Assembly: GCA_030065235.1 (NCBI GenBank) | Contig: JASJDC010000009.1 | Coordinates: forward strand, 1 to 64,000 | Reading direction: 5' to 3' | From: Alphaproteobacteria bacterium | Lineage (GTDB): Bacteria > Pseudomonadota > Alphaproteobacteria > UBA8366 > Aestuariispiraceae | Length of the DNA: 64,000 nucleotides | In this document: positions 34,007 through 43,791 of the stretch, one piece after another | Layout: the number at the start of each line of letters is the position of its first letter | Position numbering within the stretch: position 1 is the first letter of the stretch | Notes under the pieces: generated by a model | What the model was told of the DNA's origin: nothing | Databases searched by the model: none | What the model saw: only the letters and a program-made list of their open reading frames with translations | Made by a program: the position numbers and the translations under genes

Positions 34007-34534
34007 TCAATCCCGGACGCGGAGCGTCATATCGCGCGAGGTGTCAGCAAGCGCCGGATCCCCGCCGCCGACCTCTTGGAAATTCTGCAACGCTTTCAAC
34101 CGCGGGTTCTTCCACCGGCGCAGCTCACGCTCGGATTTGTGCACGGTCTGATCCCGTGAAATCCGAAAGTATGTTTCCATCGCTTCGGACAGGTGCAGCA
34201 TCGCCTTGTCGATCAGACCGAGCAACCCGTCCGCTTTGGGCTTTGACGGGCCGCCGTCCAGAGCTTTCAGACGCGACACGAGATCTAACAAATCGCTGTC
34301 TAGTAACGGGTTGACCGGGCGATATTCGAACCCGGCGCTTTGGGTCAAGCCAACCGCCGCCTCGTGCTGGGTGACGGTGTCGTCGCTCTGAGACCCAAGC
34401 AGGTTTCCCCAATACGCCTCGGTCGCTCTGTTTACGTCCTCGGCTTGCTGCGCGGCGATGGCGGCGCTGTCGGTGTTGACCGTCCTCTTTGCGAAGGCGC
34501 GACGATCCAATTTGTGACCCAAAAGGTGACCCAT
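34007..34534 (-). CDS. Hypothetical protein, downstream of tRNA-Asn
   Basis: A 175-residue frame from ATG 34534. It is mostly alpha-helical and charged: AAIAAQQAEDVNRATEAYWG, then SDLLDLVSRLKALDGG, LIDKAMLHLSEAMETYFRIS and SERELRRWKNPRLKAL. The opening MGHLLGHK resembles the last conserved box of tyrosine recombinases, but the rest does not continue that fold. No family recognised. It lies about 100 bases after the tRNA-Asn gene on the same strand. Codon-level composition is coding-like, so I keep it with moderate confidence. Confidence 0.5.
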   Translation of the reverse strand: MGHLLGHKLDRRAFAKRTVNTDSAAIAAQQAEDVNRATEAYWGNLLGSQSDDTVTQHEAAVGLTQSAGFEYRPVNPLLDSDLLDLVSRLKALDGGPSKPKADGLLGLIDKAMLHLSEAMETYFRISRDQTVHKSERELRRWKNPRLKALQNFQEVGGGDPALADTSRDMTLRVRD

Positions 34535-34631
34535 GGCTTACACGCACGCGGAGTCATGCGCCGTGGTCAAGGGAGTTTCCTTATTTTTCAAGAAGTTGAG
34601 GGGCTATGTAGTGGCGGCCCAGTTCTCAAAA

Positions 34632-34706
34632 TGGCTCCGGCGCAGGGATTCGAACCCCGGACCGATCGGTTAACAGCCGATTGCTCTACCGCTGAGCTAC
34701 GCCGGA
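34632..34706 (-). tRNA. tRNA-Asn (GTT), CCA encoded
   Basis: Read on the minus strand the 5' acceptor TCCGGCG pairs with CGCCGGA at the 3' end, followed by a G discriminator and an encoded CCA (34632-34634). The D arm has AGCTCAGCGGTAGAGC, the anticodon loop CTGTTAA gives anticodon GTT, and the T arm has GGTTCGAATCC. Length is 75 bases including CCA. Confidence 0.95.
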
Positions 34707-34825
34707 TTGGGCCATTCTCACTCTCGGGTGCTGGGGCGACACGCCGCACGACGCCGAGGCGCGGGATATAGCAACGCATTGGCGCCTTGCCAAGCCTGCC
34801 GGCCCAGAGACGAGCGACGACCCCC

Positions 34826-34873
34826 ATCGGCCCCAGATCGGCCCTATATCGGCCCCTAATCGGCCCCAGATCG
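34826..34873. repeat. 11-bp tandem repeat between the tRNA genes
   Basis: Four consecutive 11-base units (34826, 34837, 34848, 34859), each beginning ATCGGCCC and ending AG, AT or TA, followed by a partial ATCG. An 11-base period is about one helical turn, so all copies face the same side of the DNA. Confidence 0.75.
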
Positions 34874-34971
34874 TGCGTTGACGCGGCGGTGCATAGACGC
34901 GCGCGCGTCCTGCGCAGCGGCGCCGGACAGTGGACAGTGGGTTGCGATGATTTGCGGTCTTATCGGGGCGT

Positions 34972-35045
34972 TGGAGGCGCGAGCCGGAATCGAACCGGCG
35001 TACAAGGATTTGCAGTCCTCTGCGTAACCACTCCGCCATCGCGCC
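34972..35045 (-). tRNA. tRNA-Cys (GCA), CCA encoded
   Basis: On the minus strand the acceptor GGCGCGA pairs with TCGCGCC, then a T discriminator and an encoded CCA (34972-34974). The anticodon loop CTGCAAA gives GCA, and the T arm has GGTTCGATTCC. Length is 74 bases including CCA. It lies upstream of the tRNA-Asn gene in the same direction and may share its promoter. Confidence 0.95.
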
Positions 35046-35290
35046 AAATCCAGATCTGCGACATCCGCCATGAGGATTGGCGGGCGTCGCGAGCGGTTGG
35101 TGGGCGTGATAGCCTCGCCGGCCGCCGAATTCAATCCGCGAATTCTTCTTTATGGTGGGCGGCGGCTTTCTGGCCGTTGACGCGGCTTCCTGGCCCGTTG
35201 CCTCGGCTTCGCGATCTTCTTATAACCGCGCAGGGGAAGGCGGCCCGGGCATCGGTCGCGAGACGGTCAAATACGGAAGGAGCCGGCGTC

Positions 35291-35944
35291 ATGGATTTCG
35301 CGCAAGCGCGGCGAAACATGGTCGAGAGCCAGTTGCGAACCAACAAGATCACCGATGAGGCTTTGCTCGATGCGATGCGGACACTGCCGCGCGAAACTTT
35401 CCTGCCGAAATCGAAACAGCATCTGGCCTATGTTGACGAGGACGTGCCGGTGTTGGACGGGCGGCACCTGACCGAACCGATGATCCTGGCCCGCATGATC
35501 CAAGCGCTCGACCTTCAGCCAAGCGATTCCGTCTTAGTGATCGGCGGCGGCGTGGGGTACACGCCCGCTTTGCTGGGCAAACTGGCCGGATCGGTCATCG
35601 CCATCGACAGCAGCGCGGACGTGGTGGCCCACTCGGGCCGGGCGATGAGCGGGCTCTCCTGCGACAATGTCGTGGTTCTCGAGGCGCCTATGGAAAACGG
35701 CTGGCCGAAAGAAGGGCCGTTCGACGCCATTCTGATCAACGGGGCCGTGGCGCAGATCCCGGAATCGCTGTTCGATCAGCTTGCGGACGGCGGTCGCTTG
35801 GCGACGGTCGAGCGACCGGACGGAAGCGTGGGCGCGATCGTCGTGATCACACGCCGGGACGGGTACAACGCCCGAGCGGTGATTTGCGACGCCGCCACGC
35901 CGTATCTCACTGGATTTGAGCCTAAACCGGCCTTTGCTTTTTGA
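35291..35944 (+). CDS. Protein-L-isoaspartate O-methyltransferase family protein
   Basis: A 217-residue PCMT-like protein. The N-terminal DFAQARRNMVESQLRTNKIT is typical of alphaproteobacterial PCMT paralogues located before tolC. The SAM site is VLVIGGGVGYTPALLGKL, followed by VIAIDSS. The GVGYTPALL replaces the usual GSGYQAAVL-type motif, so activity is uncertain. ATG 35291 has a GGAAGGAG site; the open frame extends upstream through the tRNA-Cys gene and is not used. The next gene is a rhodanese 39 bases away. Confidence 0.87.
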   Translation: MDFAQARRNMVESQLRTNKITDEALLDAMRTLPRETFLPKSKQHLAYVDEDVPVLDGRHLTEPMILARMIQALDLQPSDSVLVIGGGVGYTPALLGKLAGSVIAIDSSADVVAHSGRAMSGLSCDNVVVLEAPMENGWPKEGPFDAILINGAVAQIPESLFDQLADGGRLATVERPDGSVGAIVVITRRDGYNARAVICDAATPYLTGFEPKPAFAF

Positions 35945-35983
35945 CGGCGGCGGCTGGACGGCGAAAAAAGGGATCGACAGACT

Positions 35984-36307
35984 ATGCCGGTCGCCGCAAT
36001 CGAGGTTGAAGCGCTGAGTGCGCTGCGCGACGCGGACGCGCCGCATGCGCTGATTGACGTCCGCGAGGCCTGGGAGTTGGAGATCTGCGCTTTGCCAGGC
36101 GCGGTCCATATCCCAATGTCGGAAATCCCGGCCCGAATCGGCGAAATTGACGCGCAGCGTCCCATCATTGTGATGTGCCATCATGGCGTTCGGTCGATGA
36201 CGGTTGCGCGCTATCTCGAGTCAAACGGGGTCGAACCGGTCTTGAACCTGACCGGCGGAATAGCGGCCTGGGCCGAACGGTTGGACCCGACAATGGACCG
36301 ATATTGA
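35984..36307 (+). CDS. Rhodanese-like domain protein
   Basis: A 107-residue single-domain rhodanese. HALIDVREAWELEICALPGA and AVHIPMSEIPAR are the conserved start, and IVMCHHGVRSMTVARYL holds the active-site Cys loop; the NLTGGIAAWAERLDP end is typical of GlpE/YgaP-like proteins. It probably moves sulfane sulfur in the cytoplasm. It sits between the PCMT and TolC genes, a common alphaproteobacterial order. Confidence 0.92.
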   Translation: MPVAAIEVEALSALRDADAPHALIDVREAWELEICALPGAVHIPMSEIPARIGEIDAQRPIIVMCHHGVRSMTVARYLESNGVEPVLNLTGGIAAWAERLDPTMDRY

Positions 36308-36463
36308 CGATATTGTTCTGGATCCGGGCGCATTTTGTGCTGGGACGACCGGGCGAAACGTTTTAAACAAAGAGATGAAGACGCTTTTATGCGCGATCTG
36401 ACCTGCTTGGGGGGGCGGCGCGTTTTGTTCGGACAGTTGGGGCGTATCATCGTCTTTAAGGAT

Positions 36464-37927
36464 ATGAACTGCATGGCTTTCGGCACGAAACTGTTGGGCG
36501 GCGTCGCAATGGCGGCGTTCGCCGGCGTGATGGGTGTGGCCGGTGTCGTTGGGCTGGGCGGCTGCCCCGCCAGCGCCCAGACTCTGGAGCAGGCGCTGAT
36601 CGCGGCCTATGACACAAACCCGACGTTGCAGGCGGAACGGGCCCAGTTGCGGACGGTCGATGAAAGCGTGCCGCAGGCGTTGGGCGCTTGGCGTCCCAAT
36701 GTGAACCTGATCGGCGACTATGGCGTCACCCGGATCCGCGGAAACCGAAATGTACGGGACGATACCCGCGATTTCTTCAGCAGCGGCCTTGAGGTCACGC
36801 AGAATATCTACGAAGGCGGCGCGAAAAATGTGCGCATCTCGCAGGCGGAGGCGGATGTCCGCGCCGCCCGGGCCCGCCTGACCGAAACCGAGCAAGATGT
36901 GTTGTTCGACGTCGTGACCGCCTATATGGACACGGTCCGAGACACGGCGGTGGTCTCGTTGAATGGCCAGAACGTGACGCGTCTGAGACGGCAATTAGAG
37001 GCGACCCAGGATCGATTTGAGGTCGGCGAAGTCACCCGAACCGACGTCGCGCAGGCTGAATCACGGCTTTCTCGGGCGTTGGCCGACTTAATCGCCGCCG
37101 AGGGCGACCTGGAAGTGAGCCGTGCTGCGTACGAACAGGTGGTCGGCGAGTTGCCGGGGGAGTTGACCACGCCCACGGCGTTTCCGGGCATCCCGGCCAG
37201 CCGCGACGAGGCGATCGTTTTGGCGCGGGACAGGAACCCGGCTGTGCGCGCGGCTATCCATGATCTCGAATCCGCTGACTTTGAAATCCGGATACAGGCG
37301 GCGCAACTTCTGCCCACCGTGGACATAACGGCGGAGGCGACCCGGACCCGAAACCGCTCATCGTCTGACACCACGGTCAATCAGTTGTCGCTGATCGGCT
37401 CGGTGACGGTTCCGATTTATCAGCAGGGCGTTGTCGGAAGTGAAATCCGAGAGGCGCGTCAGGCTTCGGCTGAGGCGCAGCAGGTGATCGACCAAACCCG
37501 CCGCACCGCGGTCGAAAACGCCACCTCGGCCTGGGAAATCTACGAAAGCGCTGTGGCGCAGATCGACGCGCGCGAGGACGAAGTGCGCGCCACGACAATC
37601 GCGTTGGATGGCGTCGAGCAGGAGGCCGAGGTCGGCTCCCGAACCGTGCTGGATGTCTTGGACGCCGAGCAGGAACTGCTGGACGCGCAGGTCAGCCTGG
37701 TTGGGGCGCAGCGGGACGAGGTCGTCGCGCTTTACGGGCTGGTGTCTTCCGTGGGCTCTTTGACCGCCGCCGATTTGAATCTGTCGGTCTCCACCTATGA
37801 CCCGGCTCAATATTACGGAGATGTGCGGGATCGGCTGTATGATTTCGAGGTCTGGAACGAGATCTTCCCCGGCATCTCCGACTCTGCGCCAGCTGGTCAA
37901 CCCGCCCCTCCGCCCGTTGGGCAATAG
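36464..37927 (+). CDS. tolC: TolC-family outer-membrane channel
   Basis: A 487-residue outer-membrane efflux protein from ATG 36464 (ATG 36473 gives three fewer residues; the frame is open from 36335). The signal peptide ends PASAQ/T. The body has TolC-type alpha-barrel helices: LEQALIAAYDTNPTLQAERA, ALGAWRPNVNLIGDYG, LRRQLEATQDRFEVGEVTRT with DVAQAESRLSRA, and VLDVLDAEQELLDAQVSLVG. It is the outer channel for tripartite efflux pumps and type I secretion, and may serve the RND/MFP pair at 52.2-56.5 kb, which lacks its own channel gene. Confidence 0.93.
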   Translation: MNCMAFGTKLLGGVAMAAFAGVMGVAGVVGLGGCPASAQTLEQALIAAYDTNPTLQAERAQLRTVDESVPQALGAWRPNVNLIGDYGVTRIRGNRNVRDDTRDFFSSGLEVTQNIYEGGAKNVRISQAEADVRAARARLTETEQDVLFDVVTAYMDTVRDTAVVSLNGQNVTRLRRQLEATQDRFEVGEVTRTDVAQAESRLSRALADLIAAEGDLEVSRAAYEQVVGELPGELTTPTAFPGIPASRDEAIVLARDRNPAVRAAIHDLESADFEIRIQAAQLLPTVDITAEATRTRNRSSSDTTVNQLSLIGSVTVPIYQQGVVGSEIREARQASAEAQQVIDQTRRTAVENATSAWEIYESAVAQIDAREDEVRATTIALDGVEQEAEVGSRTVLDVLDAEQELLDAQVSLVGAQRDEVVALYGLVSSVGSLTAADLNLSVSTYDPAQYYGDVRDRLYDFEVWNEIFPGISDSAPAGQPAPPPVGQ

Positions 37928-38189
37928 GCGCTCTGCGTTAATTTGCGTGGAGCGGCCGCCGCCCGATGGTCGCATCCTATGGCCTAATTTGCGTTTGTTG
38001 CGTCTCGAATCGCTCTAGGCTCAGCGCCGGTAAGCGCGTTTTGCGCTGGTTGCTCGGTCGTCTTGAAGGGGTTTACACCTCGTTGGATCGGCTGACTGCA
38101 AGCGCAAAAAAGAACGCGGCGGCGCGCGTCGGAACGGGCCTCGGTCTTGGGGTGTTGGACTGGACGGGCAAGCGGGCAAGGTCGAGAGC

Positions 38190-38825
38190 ATGAGCGACGC
38201 TCAACAAGAACCCTCTATGGAGGAAATCCTTGCGTCGATCCGGAAGATCATTTCGGAGGACGACGAAGCAGCCGACGGCGCGCAGATTCAGTCGGATCCC
38301 GATGATGCCGAACCGGCGGTCGCGGAAAGCCTCGACGCGGAGGAGCCTCTCGAGCTTGATGACGCGCTTGAATTGGAAGAGCCGCTTGAGCTTGACGACG
38401 AGGTGGCGCCGGAAGAGTTCGGGGACGCCGAATCATTAGAGGTTGAAGAGAAACCGCCAGAGATCGAATTCGCGGATTTTGAGCCCGAACCCGAACCCGA
38501 ACCCGAACCGCACCTAGAACCCGAGCCCGAACCTTTTCCGGCGCCGGAACCAATGCCGGTCGTCGCCGCCCCGGCGCTGCCGGAGGAGCGAATCGTCTCG
38601 GAACCAACCGCGGCGGCTGGGTCGGCCGCCTTTCTCGCTCTCGAACAGTCCATTCGAATGGGGCAGGCGGGGGAAACGCTCGAAGATGTCGTCAAAGGAT
38701 TGCTGCGGCCGATGCTGCGCTCCTGGCTTGACGAAAACCTGCCGGATATGGTGGAACGCCTTGTCCGAGCGGAAATCGAAAAGATGGCGGGGGGCGCCCG
38801 GCGACGGGGCGAGGACGACGACTAG
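38190..38825 (+). CDS. popZ: PopZ-like polar organising protein (DUF2497)
   Basis: A 211-residue protein with the three-part PopZ layout. The N-terminal helix SMEEILASIRKIISED binds partner proteins. A very acidic, Pro/Glu-rich middle (residues about 35-125, with repeated EPEP units) follows. The C-terminal multimerisation helices are LEDVVKGLLRPMLRSWLDEN then LPDMVERLVRAEIEKM. PopZ forms the cell-pole matrix that anchors the chromosome in alphaproteobacteria. It lies between tolC and valS, a conserved order in the class. Confidence 0.93.
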   Translation: MSDAQQEPSMEEILASIRKIISEDDEAADGAQIQSDPDDAEPAVAESLDAEEPLELDDALELEEPLELDDEVAPEEFGDAESLEVEEKPPEIEFADFEPEPEPEPEPHLEPEPEPFPAPEPMPVVAAPALPEERIVSEPTAAAGSAAFLALEQSIRMGQAGETLEDVVKGLLRPMLRSWLDENLPDMVERLVRAEIEKMAGGARRRGEDDD

Positions 38826-38935
38826 GCCCTAGAAGCCGACCGCGTATCCGCCGTCATCGCGTCAGATCAGATTTGCGCGGCGATCGATCGGTCTGAAACC
38901 GCCGGCTGCTCCGGCGTTCACTGCGAATAGACAGC

Positions 38936-38961
38936 ACCGGCGTCTCGGCGCCGGTTTTTTT
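38936..38961 (+). terminator. Terminator between popZ and valS
   Basis: ACCGGC (38936-38941) pairs with GCCGGT (38950-38955), with a short GC-rich loop, followed by seven T (38955-38961). It ends the popZ transcript just before valS. Confidence 0.7.
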
Positions 38962-38979
38962 GCGTAAGAAGGGTCCGCC

Positions 38980-41679
38980 ATGTTGGAGAAAACCTATCAG
39001 CCGCAGGATGTCGAGGCGCGGCGATACACGGAGTGGGAAGAGGGCGGCTATTTCAGAGGCGGCGGAAATCGGGATGCGGAGAGTTTCTCGATCGTCATTC
39101 CGCCGCCCAACGTCACCGGTAGCCTGCATATCGGCCACGCGCTTAACAACACGCTGCAAGATATCATGATCCGCTATCAGCGGATGCGCGGGCTCGACGT
39201 GCTCTGGCAGCCGGGCGTCGATCATGCCGGCATCGCCACGCAGATGGTCGTCGAGCGCCAACTCGCCGAGCAAGGCGGCCAGACCCGCCGTGAGATGGGC
39301 CGCGAAAAGTTCCTCGAACGGGTCTGGCAATGGAAGGAAGAGTCCGGCGGAACCATCACCGGCCAATTGCGGCGGCTGGGCGCCTCCTGTGACTGGAGCC
39401 GCGAGCGCTTCACTATGGATGATGGCCTCTCGAAGGCAGTTTTAAAAGTTTTTGTAAGGCTTTACCGAGAGAATCTGATCTATCGTGACAAGCGTCTTGT
39501 GAACTGGGACCCGGTGTTGGAGACGGCGATTTCCGACCTTGAGGTGCAGCCACAGGAAGTGAATGGGAACCTGTGGTATTTCCGTTATCCGGTCGAGGGC
39601 GAGGAGGGCGTGTTCCTGACCGTCGCAACGACCCGTCCCGAAACGATGCTCGGCGATTCCGGCGTGGCCGTGCATCCGGACGATCCCCGCTACAAGCATC
39701 TGATCGGCAAACATTGCATCTTGCCGCTGGTCGGCCGGCGCATCCCGATCGTGGCCGACGACTATGCTGATCCCGAGCAAGGATCGGGTGCTGTGAAAAT
39801 GACCCCGGCCCATGATTTCAACGATTTCGAGGTCGGCAAGCGCCACGATCTGGAGATGATCAACATCTTCACGCCACGCGCCGCCATCAATGACAACGCG
39901 CCGGAAAAGTATCGAGGCCTCGACCGATTCGAGGCGCGCAAGGCGGTCGTCGCGGACATTGAGGCGCTGGGTCTGCTCGAGAAGGTCGAGGATCACTTCC
40001 ATACGGTGCCGTACGGCGATCGCGGCGGCGCGCCGGTCGAGCCCTACCTAACCGATCAGTGGTTCGCCGACGCCGCCACGTTGGCGAAGCCGGCCATCGA
40101 ATCGGTCGAACAGGGCCGAACAAAGTTCGTCCCGGAGAGCTGGTCGAAGACTTATTTCGAATGGATGCGGAACATCCAGCCCTGGTGCATCTCGCGGCAA
40201 CTCTGGTGGGGTCATCAGATCCCAGCCTGGTACGGCCCTGACGGCGCGGTCTTTGTCGAAGAGACCGAGGCGGAGGCCTACGCCGCCGCCATCCGCCACT
40301 ATAAGGCGGCGGGCGCGGCGGAGACTGTCGCGACGCTGGAAGGTGGGGCGGGACTGACCCGAGACGAGGATGTTTTGGACACTTGGTTCTCCTCCGCGCT
40401 GTGGCCTTTCTCCACGCTCGGCTGGCCGGACGAGACGCCGGAATTGGCGCGTTACTATCCGACCTCGGTTCTGGTCACCGCCTTTGACATTATCTTTTTC
40501 TGGGTCGCCCGGATGATGATGGCTGGTCTGCATTTCCTGGAGGAGGAGCCGTTTCACACCGTCTATGTGCACGCCCTGGTGCGGGACGAGCATGGCGCGA
40601 AGATGTCCAAATCCAAAGGCAATGTGATCGACCCGCTGGTACTGATCGACCAATACGGCGCCGACAGTCTGCGGTTCACCCTGACCGCCTTGGCGGCGCC
40701 GGGGCGGGACGTAAAACTGGCGACCAGCCGCGTCGAGGGCTACCGCAACTTTATGACCAAGCTCTGGAACGCTGCGCGCTTCTGCGAAATGAACGACTGC
40801 GCCTGGCGCACCGATTTCGATCCGGCCTCGGCAGCGTTGCCGCTCAACAAATGGATCGTCGGCGAGACGGTGCAGGCCGAACGCGCCGTGCGGCGGGGGA
40901 TCGAGAGCTACCGCTTTAATGACGCGGCGGCGGCCTCCTACCAGTTCGCCTGGAACATCTTCTGCGACTGGTATCTCGAATTCGCCAAACCGATCTTCAC
41001 GGGCGACGACGCGCAGTCGGCGGCGGAGACGCGTGCGACCGCCGCCTGGGTCTTGGCGCAGATCCTGAAGCTGATGCACCCGATCACGCCCTTCATTACC
41101 GAGGAACTGTATGACCATCTCCTGGGCGCGGACCGAAACGAACCGCTGATCGTGTCGGACTGGCCTGAGCTTCCGGATGATTGGATCGACGCGACGGCGG
41201 CGGCGGATCTGGACTGGGTGATCCGCCTGATTTCGGACATCCGGTCGGCGCGGTCGGAAATGAACATCCCGCCGGCGCAAAAGCTCGACATTCTGCGCAT
41301 CGGGGCCGGTTCCGACACCGTCGCGCGCCGGCTCGAGCGCTATGGCGAGTTGATCGAACGGCTTGCGCGCCTCGACCGGATTGGGGCGGCCGAGGCTCCG
41401 CCGAAAGGCGCGCTTCAGATCGTGCTGGACGAGACGGTTTTCGCGCTTCCGCTCGAAGGCGTATTGGATGTCGCCGCTGAACGGCAGCGTCTGGAAAAAG
41501 CCATCGCCAAGGCCGACAGCGAAGTGTCGAAGATTGAGAAGAAGCTCGGCAATCCCGGCTTCCTCGCCAAGGCGCCCGAAGCCGTGGTGACCGAAAATAA
41601 GGCGCGCCTGGAAGAAGAAGCGGGGCAGCGCGTCAAGCTTCAGGAAGCGCTTTCCCGCCTTGCGGAACTGGCGGACTGA
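38980..41679 (+). CDS. valS: Valyl-tRNA synthetase
   Basis: An 899-residue class I synthetase. HIGH is [17 protein letters not shown], the editing domain contains [19 protein letters not shown], and KMSKS is [17 protein letters not shown]. The tRNA-binding region (from about 620) and the C-terminal coiled coil ([20 protein letters not shown]) are complete. It charges tRNA-Val in the cytoplasm. The 3' end overlaps the convergent histidine kinase gene by 40 bases. Confidence 0.97.
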   Translation: MLEKTYQPQDVEARRYTEWEEGGYFRGGGNRDAESFSIVIPPPNVTGSLHIGHALNNTLQDIMIRYQRMRGLDVLWQPGVDHAGIATQMVVERQLAEQGGQTRREMGREKFLERVWQWKEESGGTITGQLRRLGASCDWSRERFTMDDGLSKAVLKVFVRLYRENLIYRDKRLVNWDPVLETAISDLEVQPQEVNGNLWYFRYPVEGEEGVFLTVATTRPETMLGDSGVAVHPDDPRYKHLIGKHCILPLVGRRIPIVADDYADPEQGSGAVKMTPAHDFNDFEVGKRHDLEMINIFTPRAAINDNAPEKYRGLDRFEARKAVVADIEALGLLEKVEDHFHTVPYGDRGGAPVEPYLTDQWFADAATLAKPAIESVEQGRTKFVPESWSKTYFEWMRNIQPWCISRQLWWGHQIPAWYGPDGAVFVEETEAEAYAAAIRHYKAAGAAETVATLEGGAGLTRDEDVLDTWFSSALWPFSTLGWPDETPELARYYPTSVLVTAFDIIFFWVARMMMAGLHFLEEEPFHTVYVHALVRDEHGAKMSKSKGNVIDPLVLIDQYGADSLRFTLTALAAPGRDVKLATSRVEGYRNFMTKLWNAARFCEMNDCAWRTDFDPASAALPLNKWIVGETVQAERAVRRGIESYRFNDAAAASYQFAWNIFCDWYLEFAKPIFTGDDAQSAAETRATAAWVLAQILKLMHPITPFITEELYDHLLGADRNEPLIVSDWPELPDDWIDATAAADLDWVIRLISDIRSARSEMNIPPAQKLDILRIGAGSDTVARRLERYGELIERLARLDRIGAAEAPPKGALQIVLDETVFALPLEGVLDVAAERQRLEKAIAKADSEVSKIEKKLGNPGFLAKAPEAVVTENKARLEEEAGQRVKLQEALSRLAELAD

Positions 41680-43691
41680 GGTGCCGAAACCGCGGCGTAG
41701 CCGGGCTCCAAGTGGCCGTCTGACGCCAACGTCACAGGCATATCGATGGTGAAGACGGATCCGCCGCCCAGGCCGGGCTCATAGCGGATCGTCCCGCCTA
41801 ACGCCTGGGTCACCAGATTGTAGACAACATGAAGGCCAAGCCCGCTGCCGCCGCCCGAACGCCGGGTGGTGAAGAACGGTTCGAACAGCCGGTTTCGAAA
41901 CTCCGGACTGGCCCCACGGCCATTGTCGGCGACGGACAAGCGCAATCGATTGCTCGTCACCGCGGCTTCGATTCGAATTTCGGCGTTGGCGCGGCGGTCG
42001 GCGAAGCCGTGAATCACGGCGTTGGTCAACAGGTTCGTCAGGATCTGGGCCAATGAACCCGCGGCGATTTGTATGCGCAACCGGTCAGGGCACTGCAGCA
42101 CGGTTTTAGCGTCCGCTTTGCGCAACTCTGGCGCCAGGCTTTCCAAGACCTCCGACAAGTACTGGCGGAGATCCACGACTCGGATTTCGGCTGTCGTCTG
42201 ATCCACGGCGACTTGCTTGAAGCTGCTGATCAGCCGTGACGCGCGCTCCAGATTGGCCGACAGGATCCGCTCGGTCTCCAGCACCAAATCGAAATGCGCT
42301 TCCAGATCGGCTTTGCGCAACGCGCCCGTCGCCATCGCATCTCGCGTCTTTCGCGTCCGGTCTTGCAGATTGCTGATCGCCGTCAGGCCGATCCCGACCG
42401 GCGTGTTGATTTCATGGGCCACGCCGGCGACAAGCTGCCCCAGAGACGCCATCTTCTCGGATTCGACCAGGGCCGCCTGAGCCGAGCGCAGCGTGTCCAG
42501 GGTCTCCGCCAGGTCGATGTTCGCCGCGCGCAATTCCGCTGTGCGCTGTTCCACCGCCAGTTCCAATTGCTCGTAGGCGCGCTCGAGCGCGAGCTGAACA
42601 TGCTTCACGTCGGTCACGTCGAGATGCACCCCATGAACGATGACTTCCTCATCCGTGGTCCGGGTTGCGGCGAAATGGCTGCCGACCCAGAACACCTCGC
42701 CGTCGGACGGGCGCCGAAAGCGCCGTTGCACCTCGAATGCGCGCCCGGTCAGCAAAAGGTCGCGCAATTGTTCATCGAACTGCTCGATCTCCGCGTCGAC
42801 GACCAGCCCGGTCAGCATGTCAAGCGACCGCACCCTTCCTTCGGGACAGCCGAAGAAATCCGCCCCTTTTGGGCTGGCGTAGTCGCAATGAACCGGACGC
42901 AGCGTCGCCGTCTCGTCGCGCCTGTCCGCCGCCAGCCGGAAGACGTAGCGAACGATCACACCTGGAGAGGCCTCCGCCAGATCGCGATAGAGGCGTTGGC
43001 TCGCTTCCAAGTCGTCAATTGACTTTTGCAGTTCGAGGGCGTTGCGCTTGAGGTCTTCTTCCGCGGATTTCAGATCCGAAACGTCGAAATGGGCGATATG
43101 GACGATACGACGGCCGTTCCGCCACTGTGAATGGGTCGTGGTCTGAAGCCATAGGACGCGACCGTCGATCGGGCGGCGAATCCGGCGCACCAGATGATCG
43201 ACGTCGCTGCCCGACCTGAACGCCTCATAGACCGGCGTGTGCTGTTCAAGGTCCTCAGGGAGAACGAGTTGCACAAGCCGGTCAGGCGACGCCAGTTCTT
43301 CGGCGCTGCAGCCGAAAAACTCCTGAGCGCGCGGGCTTATATACTCGGTGTCCAGAAGCTCGCCGTCTCGGTCGTAAATGCGGCGGAAGAATATTCCGTG
43401 CGAAGTCTCGGCCAGTTGCTTGTACAGCGCCTCGCTCGCTTCCAACCGCGCCACGGTTTCCTCAAGCGCCCGGCGCTGTTCCCCTTTCTTCGGATCTCCG
43501 GCCGCCTTCGCGAGTCCGTAGGCGCAGAAGAAAGCCAACCCGACGCCGGCGATTGCGGCCGCCAGCGCCGGTCCTGCACGCTCTCCTGTTATGAACGCGT
43601 CCGGCGGCTGACCGGACGCCCAAACGAGAAGCGCCGCCACGGCCAGTTCTAGGCCAATCAGGATCGCGGCGAATTTCCAGACCAACTGCAT
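41640..43691 (-). CDS. PAS-domain sensor histidine kinase (orphan)
   Basis: A 683-residue kinase. Two helices (about 5-25 and 43-63) enclose a short periplasmic loop. Two PAS/PAC modules follow (about 85-215, [20 protein letters not shown]; and about 230-365, ending [11 protein letters not shown]), then a coiled coil. The HisKA-type box is [20 protein letters not shown] with the phospho-His. The ATPase domain has [19 protein letters not shown] and [14 protein letters not shown]. No response regulator or regulated gene is adjacent, so its partner is elsewhere. Its stop lies inside the valS coding region on the other strand. Confidence 0.93.
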   Translation of the reverse strand: MQLVWKFAAILIGLELAVAALLVWASGQPPDAFITGERAGPALAAAIAGVGLAFFCAYGLAKAAGDPKKGEQRRALEETVARLEASEALYKQLAETSHGIFFRRIYDRDGELLDTEYISPRAQEFFGCSAEELASPDRLVQLVLPEDLEQHTPVYEAFRSGSDVDHLVRRIRRPIDGRVLWLQTTTHSQWRNGRRIVHIAHFDVSDLKSAEEDLKRNALELQKSIDDLEASQRLYRDLAEASPGVIVRYVFRLAADRRDETATLRPVHCDYASPKGADFFGCPEGRVRSLDMLTGLVVDAEIEQFDEQLRDLLLTGRAFEVQRRFRRPSDGEVFWVGSHFAATRTTDEEVIVHGVHLDVTDVKHVQLALERAYEQLELAVEQRTAELRAANIDLAETLDTLRSAQAALVESEKMASLGQLVAGVAHEINTPVGIGLTAISNLQDRTRKTRDAMATGALRKADLEAHFDLVLETERILSANLERASRLISSFKQVAVDQTTAEIRVVDLRQYLSEVLESLAPELRKADAKTVLQCPDRLRIQIAAGSLAQILTNLLTNAVIHGFADRRANAEIRIEAAVTSNRLRLSVADNGRGASPEFRNRLFEPFFTTRRSGGGSGLGLHVVYNLVTQALGGTIRYEPGLGGGSVFTIDMPVTLASDGHLEPGYAAVSAPQSASSARRESAS

Positions 43692-43791
43692 GGACGGCGG
43701 CTCTCCTTTAGCATCCGCTAAGGAACAGTGCAGAGCATTCCCGCGCCTGTCAAAAGCCGCCCTGCCTTAGGCATCGGCGTTGCACATCGGT

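Noticed and set aside
34007-34534. Tyrosine recombinase remnant next to tRNA-Asn
   Set aside because: Only the opening MGHLLGHK matches; the expected Arg and Tyr boxes are absent, so it is listed as hypothetical.
38980-38980. T-box riboswitch before valS
   Set aside because: Only a terminator hairpin is present in the 150-base gap, and T-boxes are not expected in alphaproteobacteria.
40048-41280. 410-residue open frame antisense to valS
   Set aside because: No recognisable motif; it mirrors the ValS reading frame.
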